Notes under the pieces: model-generated
Told to the model about the DNA's origin: nothing
Databases searched by the model: none
What the model saw: the letters and a program-made list of their open reading frames with translations, nothing else
Translations under genes and position numbers: made by a program
Part shown: piece after piece, positions 32,742-40,980 of the stretch
Layout: each line of letters starts with the position of its first letter
Position numbering within the stretch: position 1 is the stretch's first letter
Assembly: GCF_015751905.1 (NCBI RefSeq)
Contig: NZ_JADOUF010000001.1
Span: 7,997,501 to 8,061,500, forward strand
DNA length: 64,000 bases
Direction: 5' to 3'
Source: Longispora fulva
GTDB lineage: Bacteria > Actinomycetota > Actinomycetes > Mycobacteriales > Micromonosporaceae

Positions 32742-34031
32742 ATGGCGTTGACCATCCCGGAGGGGATGCCGCAGTACGAGGACGCGCCGCGCTTCGACGT
32801 GGCGAAGGTACGCGCCGACTTCCCGATCCTCGACCGGGTGGTCAACGGTAATCCTCTCGTCTACCTCGACAGCGCGAACACCTCGCAGAAGCCGCAGCAG
32901 GTGATCGACGCGATCGCCGTGCACTACGCGTTCCACAACGCGAACGTGTCCCGCTCGGTGCACACCCTGGGCACCGAGGCAACGGACGCGTACGAGGGCG
33001 CCCGGGCCAGGATCGCGGACTTCATCGGCGCGCCCTCGTCCGACGAGCTGATCTTCACGAAGAACTCCTCCGAGGCGATCAACCTGGTGGCGCACGCCTT
33101 CCGGGAACGCTCGGAGGACGACCGGTTCAGGATCGGCCCGGGCGACGAGATCCTGATCTCGGAGATGGAGCACCATTCCAACATCGTGCCGTGGCAGATG
33201 CTCGCGGAGCGCACGGGCGCGACCCTGCGCTGGTTCGGGATCACCGACCACGGCCGGCTGGACATGTCGAACCTCGACGACCTGCTGACCGAGCGCACCA
33301 AGATCGTGTCGATCGTGCACATGTCCAACATCCTGGGCACGGTCAACCCGACGGCGGCGCTGACGAAGCGGGCCCGCGAGGTGGGCGCGCTGGTGATGCT
33401 CGACGCGTCGCAGTCGGTGCCGCACCTGCCGATGAACGTGGTCGACTACGACGTCGACTTCATCGCGTTCACCGGGCACAAGATGCTCGGCCCGACCGGG
33501 ATCGGCTGCCTGTGGGGCCGCGCCGAACTGCTCGACGCGATGCCCCCGTTCCTCGGCGGCGGCTCGATGATCGAGACCGTGACGATGGAGAAGACCACGT
33601 ACGCGGCGGCGCCGGCCAAGTTCGAGGCCGGTACCCCGCCGATCGCGGAGGCCATCGGGCTGGGCGCTGCGGTGGACTACCTCACGGCGCTCGGCATGCC
33701 GGCCGTCCAGTGGCACGAGAAGGAGATCACGGCGTACGCGCTCGACGCGCTCGCCACGGTCCCCGGGCTGCGGATCATCGGCCCCGAGGTGCCGGTCGGC
33801 CGGGGCGGGACGATCTCGTTCGCGCTGGACAAGATCCACCCCCACGACGTGGGTCAGGTCCTCGACGCGGAGGGCGTGCAGGTCAGGGTCGGGCACCACT
33901 GTGCCAAGCCGACGTGCGTGCGGTTCGGCGTACCGGCGATGACCCGTGCCTCGTTCTACGTGTACACGACGACCGACGAGGTCGACGCGCTCGTGCGCGG
34001 GCTCGAGCAGGTTCGGAAGGTCTTCGGCTGA
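32742..34031 (+). CDS. sufS: Cysteine desulfurase SufS
   Basis: 429 residues, class V aminotransferase fold. The PLP lysine is in FTGHKMLGPTGIG, and the catalytic cysteine is in VGHHCAKPTCVRFG. It releases sulfur from cysteine and passes it to SufU. One base separates it from sufC, and its stop overlaps the sufU start (TGATG). Confidence 0.97.
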   Translation: MALTIPEGMPQYEDAPRFDVAKVRADFPILDRVVNGNPLVYLDSANTSQKPQQVIDAIAVHYAFHNANVSRSVHTLGTEATDAYEGARARIADFIGAPSSDELIFTKNSSEAINLVAHAFRERSEDDRFRIGPGDEILISEMEHHSNIVPWQMLAERTGATLRWFGITDHGRLDMSNLDDLLTERTKIVSIVHMSNILGTVNPTAALTKRAREVGALVMLDASQSVPHLPMNVVDYDVDFIAFTGHKMLGPTGIGCLWGRAELLDAMPPFLGGGSMIETVTMEKTTYAAAPAKFEAGTPPIAEAIGLGAAVDYLTALGMPAVQWHEKEITAYALDALATVPGLRIIGPEVPVGRGGTISFALDKIHPHDVGQVLDAEGVQVRVGHHCAKPTCVRFGVPAMTRASFYVYTTTDEVDALVRGLEQVRKVFG

Positions 34032-34474
34032 TGCAGCTTGACCAGCTCTACCAGGAGATCATCCTGGATCACTACCGCCGCCCGAAGGGCAAGGGCCTCC
34101 GGGAGCCGTTCGGCGCGGAGGTGCACCACGTCAACCCGACCTGCGGCGACGAGATCACGCTGCGGGTCTGGCTCGTCGGCGGTGTCGTCAAGGACATCTC
34201 CTACGACGGCCAGGGCTGTTCGATCAGCCAGGCCGCAGCGAGCGTGATGTACGAACTGCTCGCCGGCGCCAAGCTCGCGACGGCCCTGGAGTTGGGCGAC
34301 GTGTTCGTCGAGCTGATGGGTTCGCGCGGCAAGATGGAACCGGACGAGGAATTGCTGGGCGACGGAGTGGCCTTCGCCGGGGTCTCGAAGTATCCGGCCC
34401 GGGTGAAGTGCGCGTTGTTGCCATGGATGGCGTTCAAGGACGCGGCCGCCCGTGCCGCTGCGGTAGGGGAGTAG
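34031..34474 (+). CDS. sufU: Sulfur transfer protein SufU
   Basis: 147 residues. The Zn/sulfur ligands are present: Cys and Asp in NPTCGDEI, Cys in GQGCSISQAAASVM and Cys in VKCALLPW. The SufU-type insertion between the second and third cysteines distinguishes it from the IscU scaffold. It accepts persulfide from SufS. Confidence 0.96.
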   Translation: MQLDQLYQEIILDHYRRPKGKGLREPFGAEVHHVNPTCGDEITLRVWLVGGVVKDISYDGQGCSISQAAASVMYELLAGAKLATALELGDVFVELMGSRGKMEPDEELLGDGVAFAGVSKYPARVKCALLPWMAFKDAAARAAAVGE

Positions 34475-34479
34475 AAGCC

Positions 34480-34842
34480 ATGAGTGAAGCTGTCGAGCTG
34501 GCCACCGAGCCGAAGCCCAAGCCCAGCGAGGAGGACCTTCTCGAGGCCCTCAAGGACGTCGTCGACCCGGAGCTCGGCATCAACGTCGTCGACCTCGGCC
34601 TGATCTACGGCCTGCACGTCGACGACGAGCTGGTCTGCACCGTCGACATGACCCTGACCTCGGCGGCCTGCCCGCTCACCGACGTGATCGAGGAGCAGGC
34701 CCGCGCGGCGCTGCTGACCGGTCCGGGCGGCGGGCTGGCCACGGACCTGCGGATCAACTGGGTGTGGCTGCCGCCGTGGGGCCCGGACAAGATCACGGAC
34801 GAGGGCCGCGAGCAGCTCCGGGCACTCGGTTTCAACGTCTGA
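34480..34842 (+). CDS. sufT: SufT-like metal-sulfur cluster protein (MIP18/DUF59)
   Basis: 120 residues from ATG 34480, with AGGGGA 9 nt upstream. DUF59 signature LKDVVDPELGINVVDLGLIY, the MTLTSAACPLTD cysteine motif and a C-terminal WLPPWGPDKITDEGREQLRALGF are present. SufT proteins help deliver or mature Fe-S clusters. It is the last gene of the suf operon. Confidence 0.95.
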   Translation: MSEAVELATEPKPKPSEEDLLEALKDVVDPELGINVVDLGLIYGLHVDDELVCTVDMTLTSAACPLTDVIEEQARAALLTGPGGGLATDLRINWVWLPPWGPDKITDEGREQLRALGFNV

Positions 34843-34851
34843 CCGTTTGGA

Positions 34852-34949
34852 CCCGGCGTGGACGACGCTGGACTGCGCAATTCTGGCTCCCATGTACAAC
34901 ACCGGTACATTGGGAGCCCGAATTGCTTGCCAGCCCCGCCCACGCCGGG
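34852..34949. repeat. Nested inverted repeat (fold-back) after sufT
   Basis: An outer 10-bp dyad (cccggcgtgg at 34852-34861 with its complement at 34940-34949) encloses a nearly perfect inner dyad of about 21 bp (34877-34897 with 34905-34926; one mismatch and one bulge; loop aacaccg). A short ctgg/ccag pair lies between them. The whole 98 nt could form one long stem. It contains no open frame. Confidence 0.75.
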
Positions 34950-34956
34950 CCACGTC

Positions 34957-34985
34957 GCCTTAGATCAAGAGCCAGATCAAGATCA
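34957..34985. repeat. GATCT-type repeat fragment related to the structured repeat
   Basis: Read on the minus strand, this segment (cttgatctggctcttgat, then ctaagg) matches 55160-55183 at all but two or three positions, and its end matches the start of the 13551 repeat. It is followed on that strand's upstream side by a cgccgtaacc motif, as at 55141. Only the left module is present; the long hairpin is missing. Confidence 0.6.
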
Positions 34986-35044
34986 TTTGGCGGTTACGGC
35001 GGGGCGTTTCCGGCGTGCGTCGGTCGTCCCCCTGAATCGACAAA

Positions 35045-35074
35045 AAAGGGCGCTCCCGTCAGGGAGCGCCCTTT
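35045..35074. terminator. Terminator for the 39-aa gene
   Basis: 13-bp perfect stem (aaagggcgctccc and complement, loop gtca). On the minus strand it is followed by a run of T, giving a textbook intrinsic terminator 5 nt after the stop of the small minus-strand gene. It also faces the suf operon end. Confidence 0.88.
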
Positions 35075-35079
35075 GTGGC

Positions 35080-35199
35080 TTACTTGGCGGCGGCTTTCCT
35101 CGCCTCGCCCCGGAGCTGCGCGTCACGCTTCTCCGCCGACTTCTTCTTCTTGATCCGGTCCTTCGTCCAGCGGACCTTGCCACGCGCTCCTCTACCCAT
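35080..35199 (-). CDS. Small basic protein, 39 aa
   Basis: The frame from ATG 35199 to TAA 35080 encodes 39 residues, start MGRGARGKVRWTKDRIKKKK. About 16 are Lys or Arg; there is one Trp and no Cys. GAATTG precedes the start without a clear ribosome binding site. A strong terminator lies right after the stop, which argues that it is expressed as its own transcript. Similar short MGRG-type basic proteins occur in actinobacteria, but I do not recognise a characterised one. Nucleic-acid or ribosome binding is a guess from composition. Confidence 0.65.
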   Translation of the reverse strand: MGRGARGKVRWTKDRIKKKKSAEKRDAQLRGEARKAAAK

Positions 35200-35221
35200 T
35201 CGGGAATTGTAGCCCCAATAA

Positions 35222-35983
35222 TTAAGAATTCCCCGATGGGTCCCGACGGAGCCAACTGATCCCGAGTTCGTCGGCGGTGTACGCCACCAGGGCGCGGAGT
35301 TCGGCTGCCTCGGGGGTGTCGCCGAGCGCGTCGGCGAGGGTGCTCTGCGCGGCCGCGAGCTGCGGGCGGGCCCCGGCGGCGGCGCGCTGCTGCACGGACA
35401 GCCGGAACAGGGGGACCGTGTCGTCCCCGGTGGCGAGGTGCCGGCTCGCGTACGACTCGAGCAGCACGTCCCCGGTGTCACGGGCCCACTGCCGCACCTT
35501 CTCGTAGCCGGCGGTGGCCGTGGGGGTGTCGCCGCGCAGGTTCTCGGTGGAGACCGCGTGCCAGAAGAGGGGCCAGCCGCCGAGTTCCGGGGCGTCGAGC
35601 ACGCCGCCGAACGTCTTCACCGGGTCGGCGTCCAGGCCGGGGAGGTCGAGGGAGAACAGCGTGCCCCAGTAGGTGAGCTGGCCGGTGAGCAGGGCCGCGA
35701 GGGGGGTGTCGCCGAGGGCGGCGATCGCGGTCAGCGCCGGGGTGACGTCGCCGAGCTGCCAGAGGAAGCGGTCGACGGTGATCTCGGCGGCGAGCGCTGC
35801 GAGGAGCGGATCGCCGGGGCCCGCGCCGCGCGCGGTGGCAGGGGTCGATGAGGTGGCCGGGGCGGGCGTGGCGCTGAGGTGCGCGAGGGCCAGGTCCCAT
35901 TGGCCGGCGCGCTGGAGGTGGCGGGCCACGGCGAGGTCCGGACGGGACATGTAGGCTTCGTCAAGCGTCATGGGACCTACCAT
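35222..35983 (-). CDS. Hypothetical protein with repeat-like helical pairs
   Basis: 253 residues, Ala/Leu-rich, with helix pairs resembling TPR repeats near the N-terminus (RHLQRAGQWDLALAHL) and the C-terminus (RPQLAAAQSTLADALGDTPEAAELRALVAYTADELG, partial). No signal peptide or membrane span. Start is ATG 35983 or 35971 (MTLDEAYMSRPD); the divergent CGNR gene starts within about 30 nt, so the promoters overlap. A scaffold or regulatory role is possible, function unknown. Confidence 0.7.
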   Translation of the reverse strand: MVGPMTLDEAYMSRPDLAVARHLQRAGQWDLALAHLSATPAPATSSTPATARGAGPGDPLLAALAAEITVDRFLWQLGDVTPALTAIAALGDTPLAALLTGQLTYWGTLFSLDLPGLDADPVKTFGGVLDAPELGGWPLFWHAVSTENLRGDTPTATAGYEKVRQWARDTGDVLLESYASRHLATGDDTVPLFRLSVQQRAAAGARPQLAAAQSTLADALGDTPEAAELRALVAYTADELGISWLRRDPSGNS

Positions 35984-36008
35984 GCCCCGCGATCGTGTAG
36001 GTGGTCAA

Positions 36009-36515
36009 GTGCGTTACGAGGACTACATTGCCAATCTGGCCCGGCTCGCTGTCGAGCTCGCCAACGGCGACGGCCCGACAGCGTTCAGCGACGAGATGTT
36101 CGGCCAGCACCGGGTCGACCGGCCGACCCCGGACGAGCTGGCCGCCCTGCTGGCCGAGCTGCGCCCCGCGCTGGACGCCGTGGCCGACGGCGGCCCGCTG
36201 GCCCCGGTGAACGCGATGCTGGAGCGCCACCCGCCCAGGCTGCACATCAGTGACCACGACGGGTTGGGCGACCCACACCTGCACCATGCGTACGACGGGG
36301 AGCCAGCTCTGGACTGGCTCGCCCGGGGTTGCGGCGCGGCCCTCGCGCACATCGCGTGCGGGGTGCCCGAAGTGGTGCTCGGCCGGTGCGGGGCGCGCGG
36401 CTGCCCGAACTTCTTCGTGGACGCCTCCCGCAACCACAGCCGGCGGTTCTGCGGCAACACGTGCGCCAGCCGCACCACGGTCGCCGCCCACCGCAGCCGC
36501 GCCAAGGGGAACTGA
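36009..36515 (+). CDS. CGNR zinc-finger protein
   Basis: About 168 residues from GTG 36009 (VRYEDYIANLARLAVELAN); ATG 35982 or 35970 are alternatives. The C-terminal zinc finger is intact: RCGARGCPNFFVD, then RRFCGNTCASRTTVAAHR, the CGNR motif with CGNT. The N-terminal ABATE-like domain is typical. Members are presumed DNA-binding transcription factors. The gene is divergent from the 253-aa protein, and its stop is 2 nt from the convergent AlkD-like gene. Confidence 0.85.
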   Translation: MRYEDYIANLARLAVELANGDGPTAFSDEMFGQHRVDRPTPDELAALLAELRPALDAVADGGPLAPVNAMLERHPPRLHISDHDGLGDPHLHHAYDGEPALDWLARGCGAALAHIACGVPEVVLGRCGARGCPNFFVDASRNHSRRFCGNTCASRTTVAAHRSRAKGN

Positions 36516-36517
36516 AC

Positions 36518-37222
36518 TCAGAGATTCTTCAGGGCCTCGCGGACCGACAGCGGCGACAACACTCCCCGACGCGCCTCGACGAACCCGCGGACCAGCTCCG
36601 GTTCCGTGTACGCGTACTCCCGCAGCGCCCAGCCGATCGCCTTGCGGATGAAGAAGTCCTTGTGCCCCGCGAGATCGGAGCAGTAACCGAAGAGCCGGAC
36701 GGCGTCCGTGCGCGCCTTGTAGCCCAGCTGGTGCAGCACCGCCGTCCGGGCCAGCCACAGGTTCTCGCCGCCCGCCCAGGCGTCCATCGTCGCGACCAGC
36801 TCCGGGGACGCCGTCACGAGCGGGCCGACGACGTGCGAGGCGAGCGCGTCCACGGTGTCCCACCACGAGTGGGTCACGAGCAGGAACCGGACGGTGTCCA
36901 GGAACTCGGGACCGGCTACGCGGATGTGGCGGGTCACGTAGTCAGTACAAAAATAGTGGTATTCGCGCTCTTTCAAAGCCCAGCAGGCGCGCGCCACCGC
37001 CTCCAGCTCCGCCCCGGTCGGTTTCGGCAGCTCCCGCCACACCACGCGGCCGAGCGTGCGCCGGGCCGGGGACGGGATGCCGAGGAACGCGAACTGGTCG
37101 CGCATGTACGCCGACATCCTCGCCGCCTGCTCCGGGTCTCCGGCGGCCTCGAACGTCGAGGTCAGCGCGGCCAGCATCGTCGACGTCGTCATAGCGTCGA
37201 GCATGCCAGCCGGGTGTGACAT
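36518..37222 (-). CDS. DNA alkylation repair protein (AlkD-like)
   Basis: 234 residues of the HEAT-repeat DNA glycosylase family. Recognisable segments are RMSAYMRDQFAFLGIPSPARR near the start, HSWWDTVDALASHVVG in the middle and FFIRKAIGWALREYAYTEP near the end, the last carrying the usual KAIGWxLR motif. AlkD removes N3- and N7-alkyl purines. Starts at 37222, 37204 and 37192 are all possible; 37192 (MTTSTMLAALT) best fits family length. Confidence 0.9.
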   Translation of the reverse strand: MSHPAGMLDAMTTSTMLAALTSTFEAAGDPEQAARMSAYMRDQFAFLGIPSPARRTLGRVVWRELPKPTGAELEAVARACWALKEREYHYFCTDYVTRHIRVAGPEFLDTVRFLLVTHSWWDTVDALASHVVGPLVTASPELVATMDAWAGGENLWLARTAVLHQLGYKARTDAVRLFGYCSDLAGHKDFFIRKAIGWALREYAYTEPELVRGFVEARRGVLSPLSVREALKNL

Positions 37223-37233
37223 AGCGTTGCGCC

Positions 37234-37854
37234 ATGGCGAGCAGACCGGCAGTGGGCGGCGGACGATGGGTGGACGTGGCCCCGGCGCGGCTGGAGAAGT
37301 GGATCGCCGGCTTCGGCGAGCGGCACGGCGGGGCGACGGCCGACGGGCTGACCCTGACCGGTGGGGACGGCGAGACCGCGGAGTTCCACCTGACCGTGGG
37401 CTCGGCGGGCAGCCTGCCGGAGCTGGTCGAGGCGGCCAACGCGCCCTACCGGATCGCGCTGATCCTGGCCCGGCGCGGCGGGTACGCGGTCGGCGTCGCC
37501 GCCGGGGACCGGTTGACCGCCTCGAAGGTGGACTCCAAGTACGTGCAGAGCCGCACAGCCGCCGGGGGCTGGTCCCAGCAGCGGTTCGCCCGCCGCCGCG
37601 CCAACCAGGCCCGGCAGGTCTGGGACGCGGCGGCGGACACGGCCGTCCGGGTGCTGGTGCCGGCGTTGCCGGTCACAGCCCTGGTGTGCGGCGGGGACCG
37701 CCAGGCCGTCGACGAGATTCTCGCCGACCCCCGGCTCGCCGCACTGGCCGCGGTGCGGGTCGACCGGTTTCTCGAGGTGGCCGACCCCCGACTCGCGGTG
37801 CTGGAGCAGGCCGTCGCGCAGGCCCGGTCCGTGCGGGTGCTGCTGAGTTCCTAG
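37234..37854 (+). CDS. acVLRF1-family peptidyl-tRNA hydrolase
   Basis: 206 residues resembling the actinobacterial VLRF1/Vms1-like release factors. The diagnostic segment is TAAGGWSQQRFARRRANQ (about residues 108-125), where the Gly-rich loop and Gln are the presumed catalytic element. Known Vms1/VLRF1 proteins cleave peptidyl-tRNA on stalled large subunits in ribosome quality control. The start ATG is divergent from the AlkD-like gene with only 11 nt between the longest starts. Confidence 0.82.
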   Translation: MASRPAVGGGRWVDVAPARLEKWIAGFGERHGGATADGLTLTGGDGETAEFHLTVGSAGSLPELVEAANAPYRIALILARRGGYAVGVAAGDRLTASKVDSKYVQSRTAAGGWSQQRFARRRANQARQVWDAAADTAVRVLVPALPVTALVCGGDRQAVDEILADPRLAALAAVRVDRFLEVADPRLAVLEQAVAQARSVRVLLSS

Positions 37855-37860
37855 CGGGGA

Positions 37861-37890
37861 TCCCCGCCCCGGGAGCCACCGGGGCGGGGA
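37861..37890 (+). terminator. Terminator after the VLRF1 gene
   Basis: 11-bp perfect stem (tccccgccccg and complement, arms 37861-37871 and 37880-37890) starting 7 nt after the stop codon, with no T tract. Confidence 0.75.
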
Positions 37891-38116
37891 GTTCGGACCG
37901 GCCCGGGACGCCCACCCCCCTCGGGACGCGCCCCGGACCGGAGCTGTTTGCGCAGCGTAGAAGCGCGAAGGCCACGGAATCTGCGCCGGGATCCCGGATC
38001 GAGGGTCCCCGTAGGGTCGCCCTGAGGGTTGTGTGACTTACCGCATACAACAGGTCGCGGAACGTGCTGAGCTGGGAACTCTCGCCACAAACGGGTCGGG
38101 CGGGCAGACTGGCGTG

Positions 38117-40822
38117 ATGCAGGATGTCGCCGCCGTCCTCGGCCGTACGGAGGTCCTCGACAGGTGCCGCAGCCGGCTCGACCGGGGCGGTGGGCTGCTG
38201 CTGCACGGCCCCGCCGGCATCGGCAAGACCACCCTGGTCGACGCGCTGGCCGCCGAGGCCGGAGCAGCCGGGCTCCTGGTGCTGCGCAGTACCCCGTCGG
38301 TCGCCGAGGCCGACCTGCCCTACCTGGCGCTAGCCGACCTGTTCGGCGGGGTGATGGTCGCCGCGGGTCCCGTCCTGCCGGTGCCCCAGCGGGTCGCGCT
38401 GGACACCGCCCTGCTCCGCCGGGTGCCGGCCCCGGGGTCGCGGGTCGACCCCCTGGCGGTGCGGCTCGCGGTCGTGGAGCTGCTGCGGTATCTGACGACG
38501 CGGCGCGGGGTGCTCCTCGTCCTCGACGACGTGCAGTGGCTCGACCAGGCCAGCCTCGACGTGCTCGCGTTCGCCGCGCGCAGGCTCACGGGTGGCCGGC
38601 TGCGGGTCCTCGCCGCCGAGCGTACGGAGAGCGGGCCCACTAGGACCGCCGTCGTCCCGGCCCCGGAGGAGGAGGTCGAACTCGGTCCGCTGCCGGAGGA
38701 CGTGCTCGCCGACCTGCTCCGGGCCCGGCTCGACCTGCGGCTCGTCGGCCCCGGGCTCAGCCGGCTGTGCGCGGCCAGCGACGGCAACCCGTTCTACGCC
38801 CTGGAGCTGGGCCGTTCCCTGCGCCGGACCGGCACCCAGCCGTGGCCGGACGAGCCGCTGCCGGTGCCGGCCCGGCTCCGGTCCCTGGTCGCGGCCCGAC
38901 TCGGGGACCTGCCCCCGGAGTCCGGCCCGCCGCTGCTGCTCGTCGCGCTCACCGGCCGGCCCGAGCGGGTGCCCGTGTCGCGCACCGATCCCGGGGTCGT
39001 CGCCGCGCTGGAGGCCGGGGTGCTCGTCTTCGGCGCCGGCGGCCGGCTGCGGTTCAGCCACCCGCTGCTCAGCGACCTGGTGCAGGCCGAGGCCGCGCCG
39101 GCGGACCTGCGCGCGGCGCACGCCCGGCTCGCCGCCAGCGCCGACGACCCGGTGGAACGCGCCCGGCACCAGGCCCTGGCCGTGACCAGCCCCTCAGCGC
39201 GGCTCGCCGACGACCTGTCGGCCGCTGCCGTGGTCGCCGAGGACCGGGGCGCGCCCGGCACGGCGGCGGAGCTGGCCCAGCTCGCGGCGGAGCGCACGGT
39301 CGCCGACCCGGTGCTGGCGGCGTCCCGGCTGGTCGCCGCCGGCTGGTACGCGCACCGTGCCGGCCTCGCCGACCGGACCCGGGCGTTGTGTGGGGAGATC
39401 CTGGCCGGCGAGGTGGCTCCCGCGCGGGTCGAGGCCCGGCTGCTCCTGATGGAGCTGTGCGGCGGGGACATGACCGGGGTCCGCGCGCTCCTCGCCGCGG
39501 CCCGGGCGGACGCGGGCGGCGACGACCGGCTGACCGGTTGGGTGCACCGCTACCGGGCCGAGCTCGCCGTCCGTGAGACCGGCTGCGAGTCCGCCCGCGG
39601 GGACCTCGACGTCGCCGAGCGGCTGGCCGAACGCTGCGGGGACACCGAGCTGCTGCTCGACACGCTCACCATCCGGCTGTCCGTGGAGGTGACCACCGAT
39701 CCGGAGCATGCCCGCGAGGTGCTCGACCGCGGCCTGCGGCTGGCCGAGGGGCGGGAGCTGACCCGCGGATCGGCGATGATGCGCCGGTATGCGGCGCTGG
39801 CCATCATGCGCGCCGGCGACCTGGAGCGCGCCGTGGACGTGGTGGATCGCCTGCGCGCCGACGTCGAGCGCGCGGGCATGGTCACCGAGCTGTTCGAGGT
39901 CCTGCAACTGTCGGCGGTCGCGTACGCCCGGCAGGGGCGGTGCGGGGACGCGTACACCGTCGGACTGCTCGCCGGCCAGCTCCGGATGGAGGTCGAGCCG
40001 ACCGCCGGCCGGGGCCTCGTGCACCAGGGCACCGCAGAACTGTTCGGCGGCACGGTCGAACGGGCCGTCGAACTGCTGGACGCCGCGATCGACATCCAGG
40101 AACGCATCCACGACCAGGAATGGCTCGCTCTCGGCCTGCTCGGCAGGGGCCGCGCGGACATCCTGCTCGACCGGCTCGAGTCCGCCGCCGGCCGGCTGGA
40201 CCGGGCCCGCACCCTGCTGCACAAGCTGGGCCTCACCGACCCGGCGCAGGCCGTGATCGACGCCGACCTGGTCGAGACCCTGGCGCTGTCGGGCAACCCG
40301 GAGCAGGCGGCGATCGTGCTCGCGGAGGCCCGCGCCGAGGCGGTCCGGTTGCAGCGGGACACCGTGCTCCTCGGCTTCACCCGGGCCGACTGCGTCATCG
40401 AGGCGGTCCGGGGCCGCCAGCGCGAGGCCGCCGACCGGCTGCGCACCGCCCTCGCCGGCTCCGGGGAGCTGCCGGTCGACGTGGCCCGCGCCTGGCTGAC
40501 TCTCGGGGAGCTGGAGTGGCGGGCCCGGCGGCCGGGGCTGGCCCGGGTGGCGCTGCGGGAGGCCGCGGACCGGTTCGCGATGGTCGGGTGCCGGCCGTGG
40601 CACCGGTACGCCGTGGAACGGCTCGCGCGGCGGGACGCGGAGGGCGGCCCGGCCACGGAGACGGAACGCCGGATCATCGAGCTGGTCCGCGCGGGCGCCA
40701 CGAACCGCGAGATCGCCGCGACCCTGCACCTGTCCGTGAAGGCCGTCGAGGCGAACCTGACCAGGCTCTACCGCCGGCTCGGCGTCCGCAACCGGGCCGG
40801 CCTGGCCCGCGCGTCCTCCTGA
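38117..40822 (+). CDS. LuxR-family regulator with AAA ATPase domain (LAL type)
   Basis: 901 residues from ATG 38117; GTG 38114 and an upstream ATG frame from 38033 are alternatives. An N-terminal ATPase has Walker A GPAGIGKTT (about residues 32-40) and Walker B VLLVLDDVQWLD. A long helical, TPR-like middle follows. The C-terminus is a LuxR helix-turn-helix (ERRIIELVRAGATNREIA and HLSVKAVEANLTRLYRRL). LAL proteins act as pathway-specific activators, often for secondary metabolism, but no such cluster is present here. Confidence 0.93.
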   Translation: MQDVAAVLGRTEVLDRCRSRLDRGGGLLLHGPAGIGKTTLVDALAAEAGAAGLLVLRSTPSVAEADLPYLALADLFGGVMVAAGPVLPVPQRVALDTALLRRVPAPGSRVDPLAVRLAVVELLRYLTTRRGVLLVLDDVQWLDQASLDVLAFAARRLTGGRLRVLAAERTESGPTRTAVVPAPEEEVELGPLPEDVLADLLRARLDLRLVGPGLSRLCAASDGNPFYALELGRSLRRTGTQPWPDEPLPVPARLRSLVAARLGDLPPESGPPLLLVALTGRPERVPVSRTDPGVVAALEAGVLVFGAGGRLRFSHPLLSDLVQAEAAPADLRAAHARLAASADDPVERARHQALAVTSPSARLADDLSAAAVVAEDRGAPGTAAELAQLAAERTVADPVLAASRLVAAGWYAHRAGLADRTRALCGEILAGEVAPARVEARLLLMELCGGDMTGVRALLAAARADAGGDDRLTGWVHRYRAELAVRETGCESARGDLDVAERLAERCGDTELLLDTLTIRLSVEVTTDPEHAREVLDRGLRLAEGRELTRGSAMMRRYAALAIMRAGDLERAVDVVDRLRADVERAGMVTELFEVLQLSAVAYARQGRCGDAYTVGLLAGQLRMEVEPTAGRGLVHQGTAELFGGTVERAVELLDAAIDIQERIHDQEWLALGLLGRGRADILLDRLESAAGRLDRARTLLHKLGLTDPAQAVIDADLVETLALSGNPEQAAIVLAEARAEAVRLQRDTVLLGFTRADCVIEAVRGRQREAADRLRTALAGSGELPVDVARAWLTLGELEWRARRPGLARVALREAADRFAMVGCRPWHRYAVERLARRDAEGGPATETERRIIELVRAGATNREIAATLHLSVKAVEANLTRLYRRLGVRNRAGLARASS

Positions 40823-40882
40823 CCCAGGGGCCCCGGTCGGGTGCGCGGCCGGGCCGTGCCGGAAAGAGCCTGAAAACCATCA

Positions 40883-40908
40883 TCCGGTTACGGCGACACC
40901 TGCCCCGG
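40883..40908. repeat. 26-bp dispersed repeat B, copy 2
   Basis: Exact inverted copy of 24354-24379. It is flanked by a 7-bp dyad (gtgccgg at 40857-40863 with ccggcac at 40905-40911). The site lies between the convergent LuxR and AraC genes. On the strand equivalent to copy 1 it is followed by atgatggttttcagg instead of the AAAAAGGGG of copy 1, so only the 26 bp are shared. Confidence 0.8.
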
Positions 40909-40980
40909 CACGCGGCGGCCGCCCGGGGCTGATCGCCTCGGGATCCTCGACGCCCCGGGCGTCGCCCGTGCCGCGACCGG

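Noticed and set aside
38117-40822. Biosynthetic gene cluster around the LAL regulator
   Set aside because: No polyketide, peptide, terpene or RiPP synthesis gene lies nearby; the neighbours are housekeeping or unrelated regulators.
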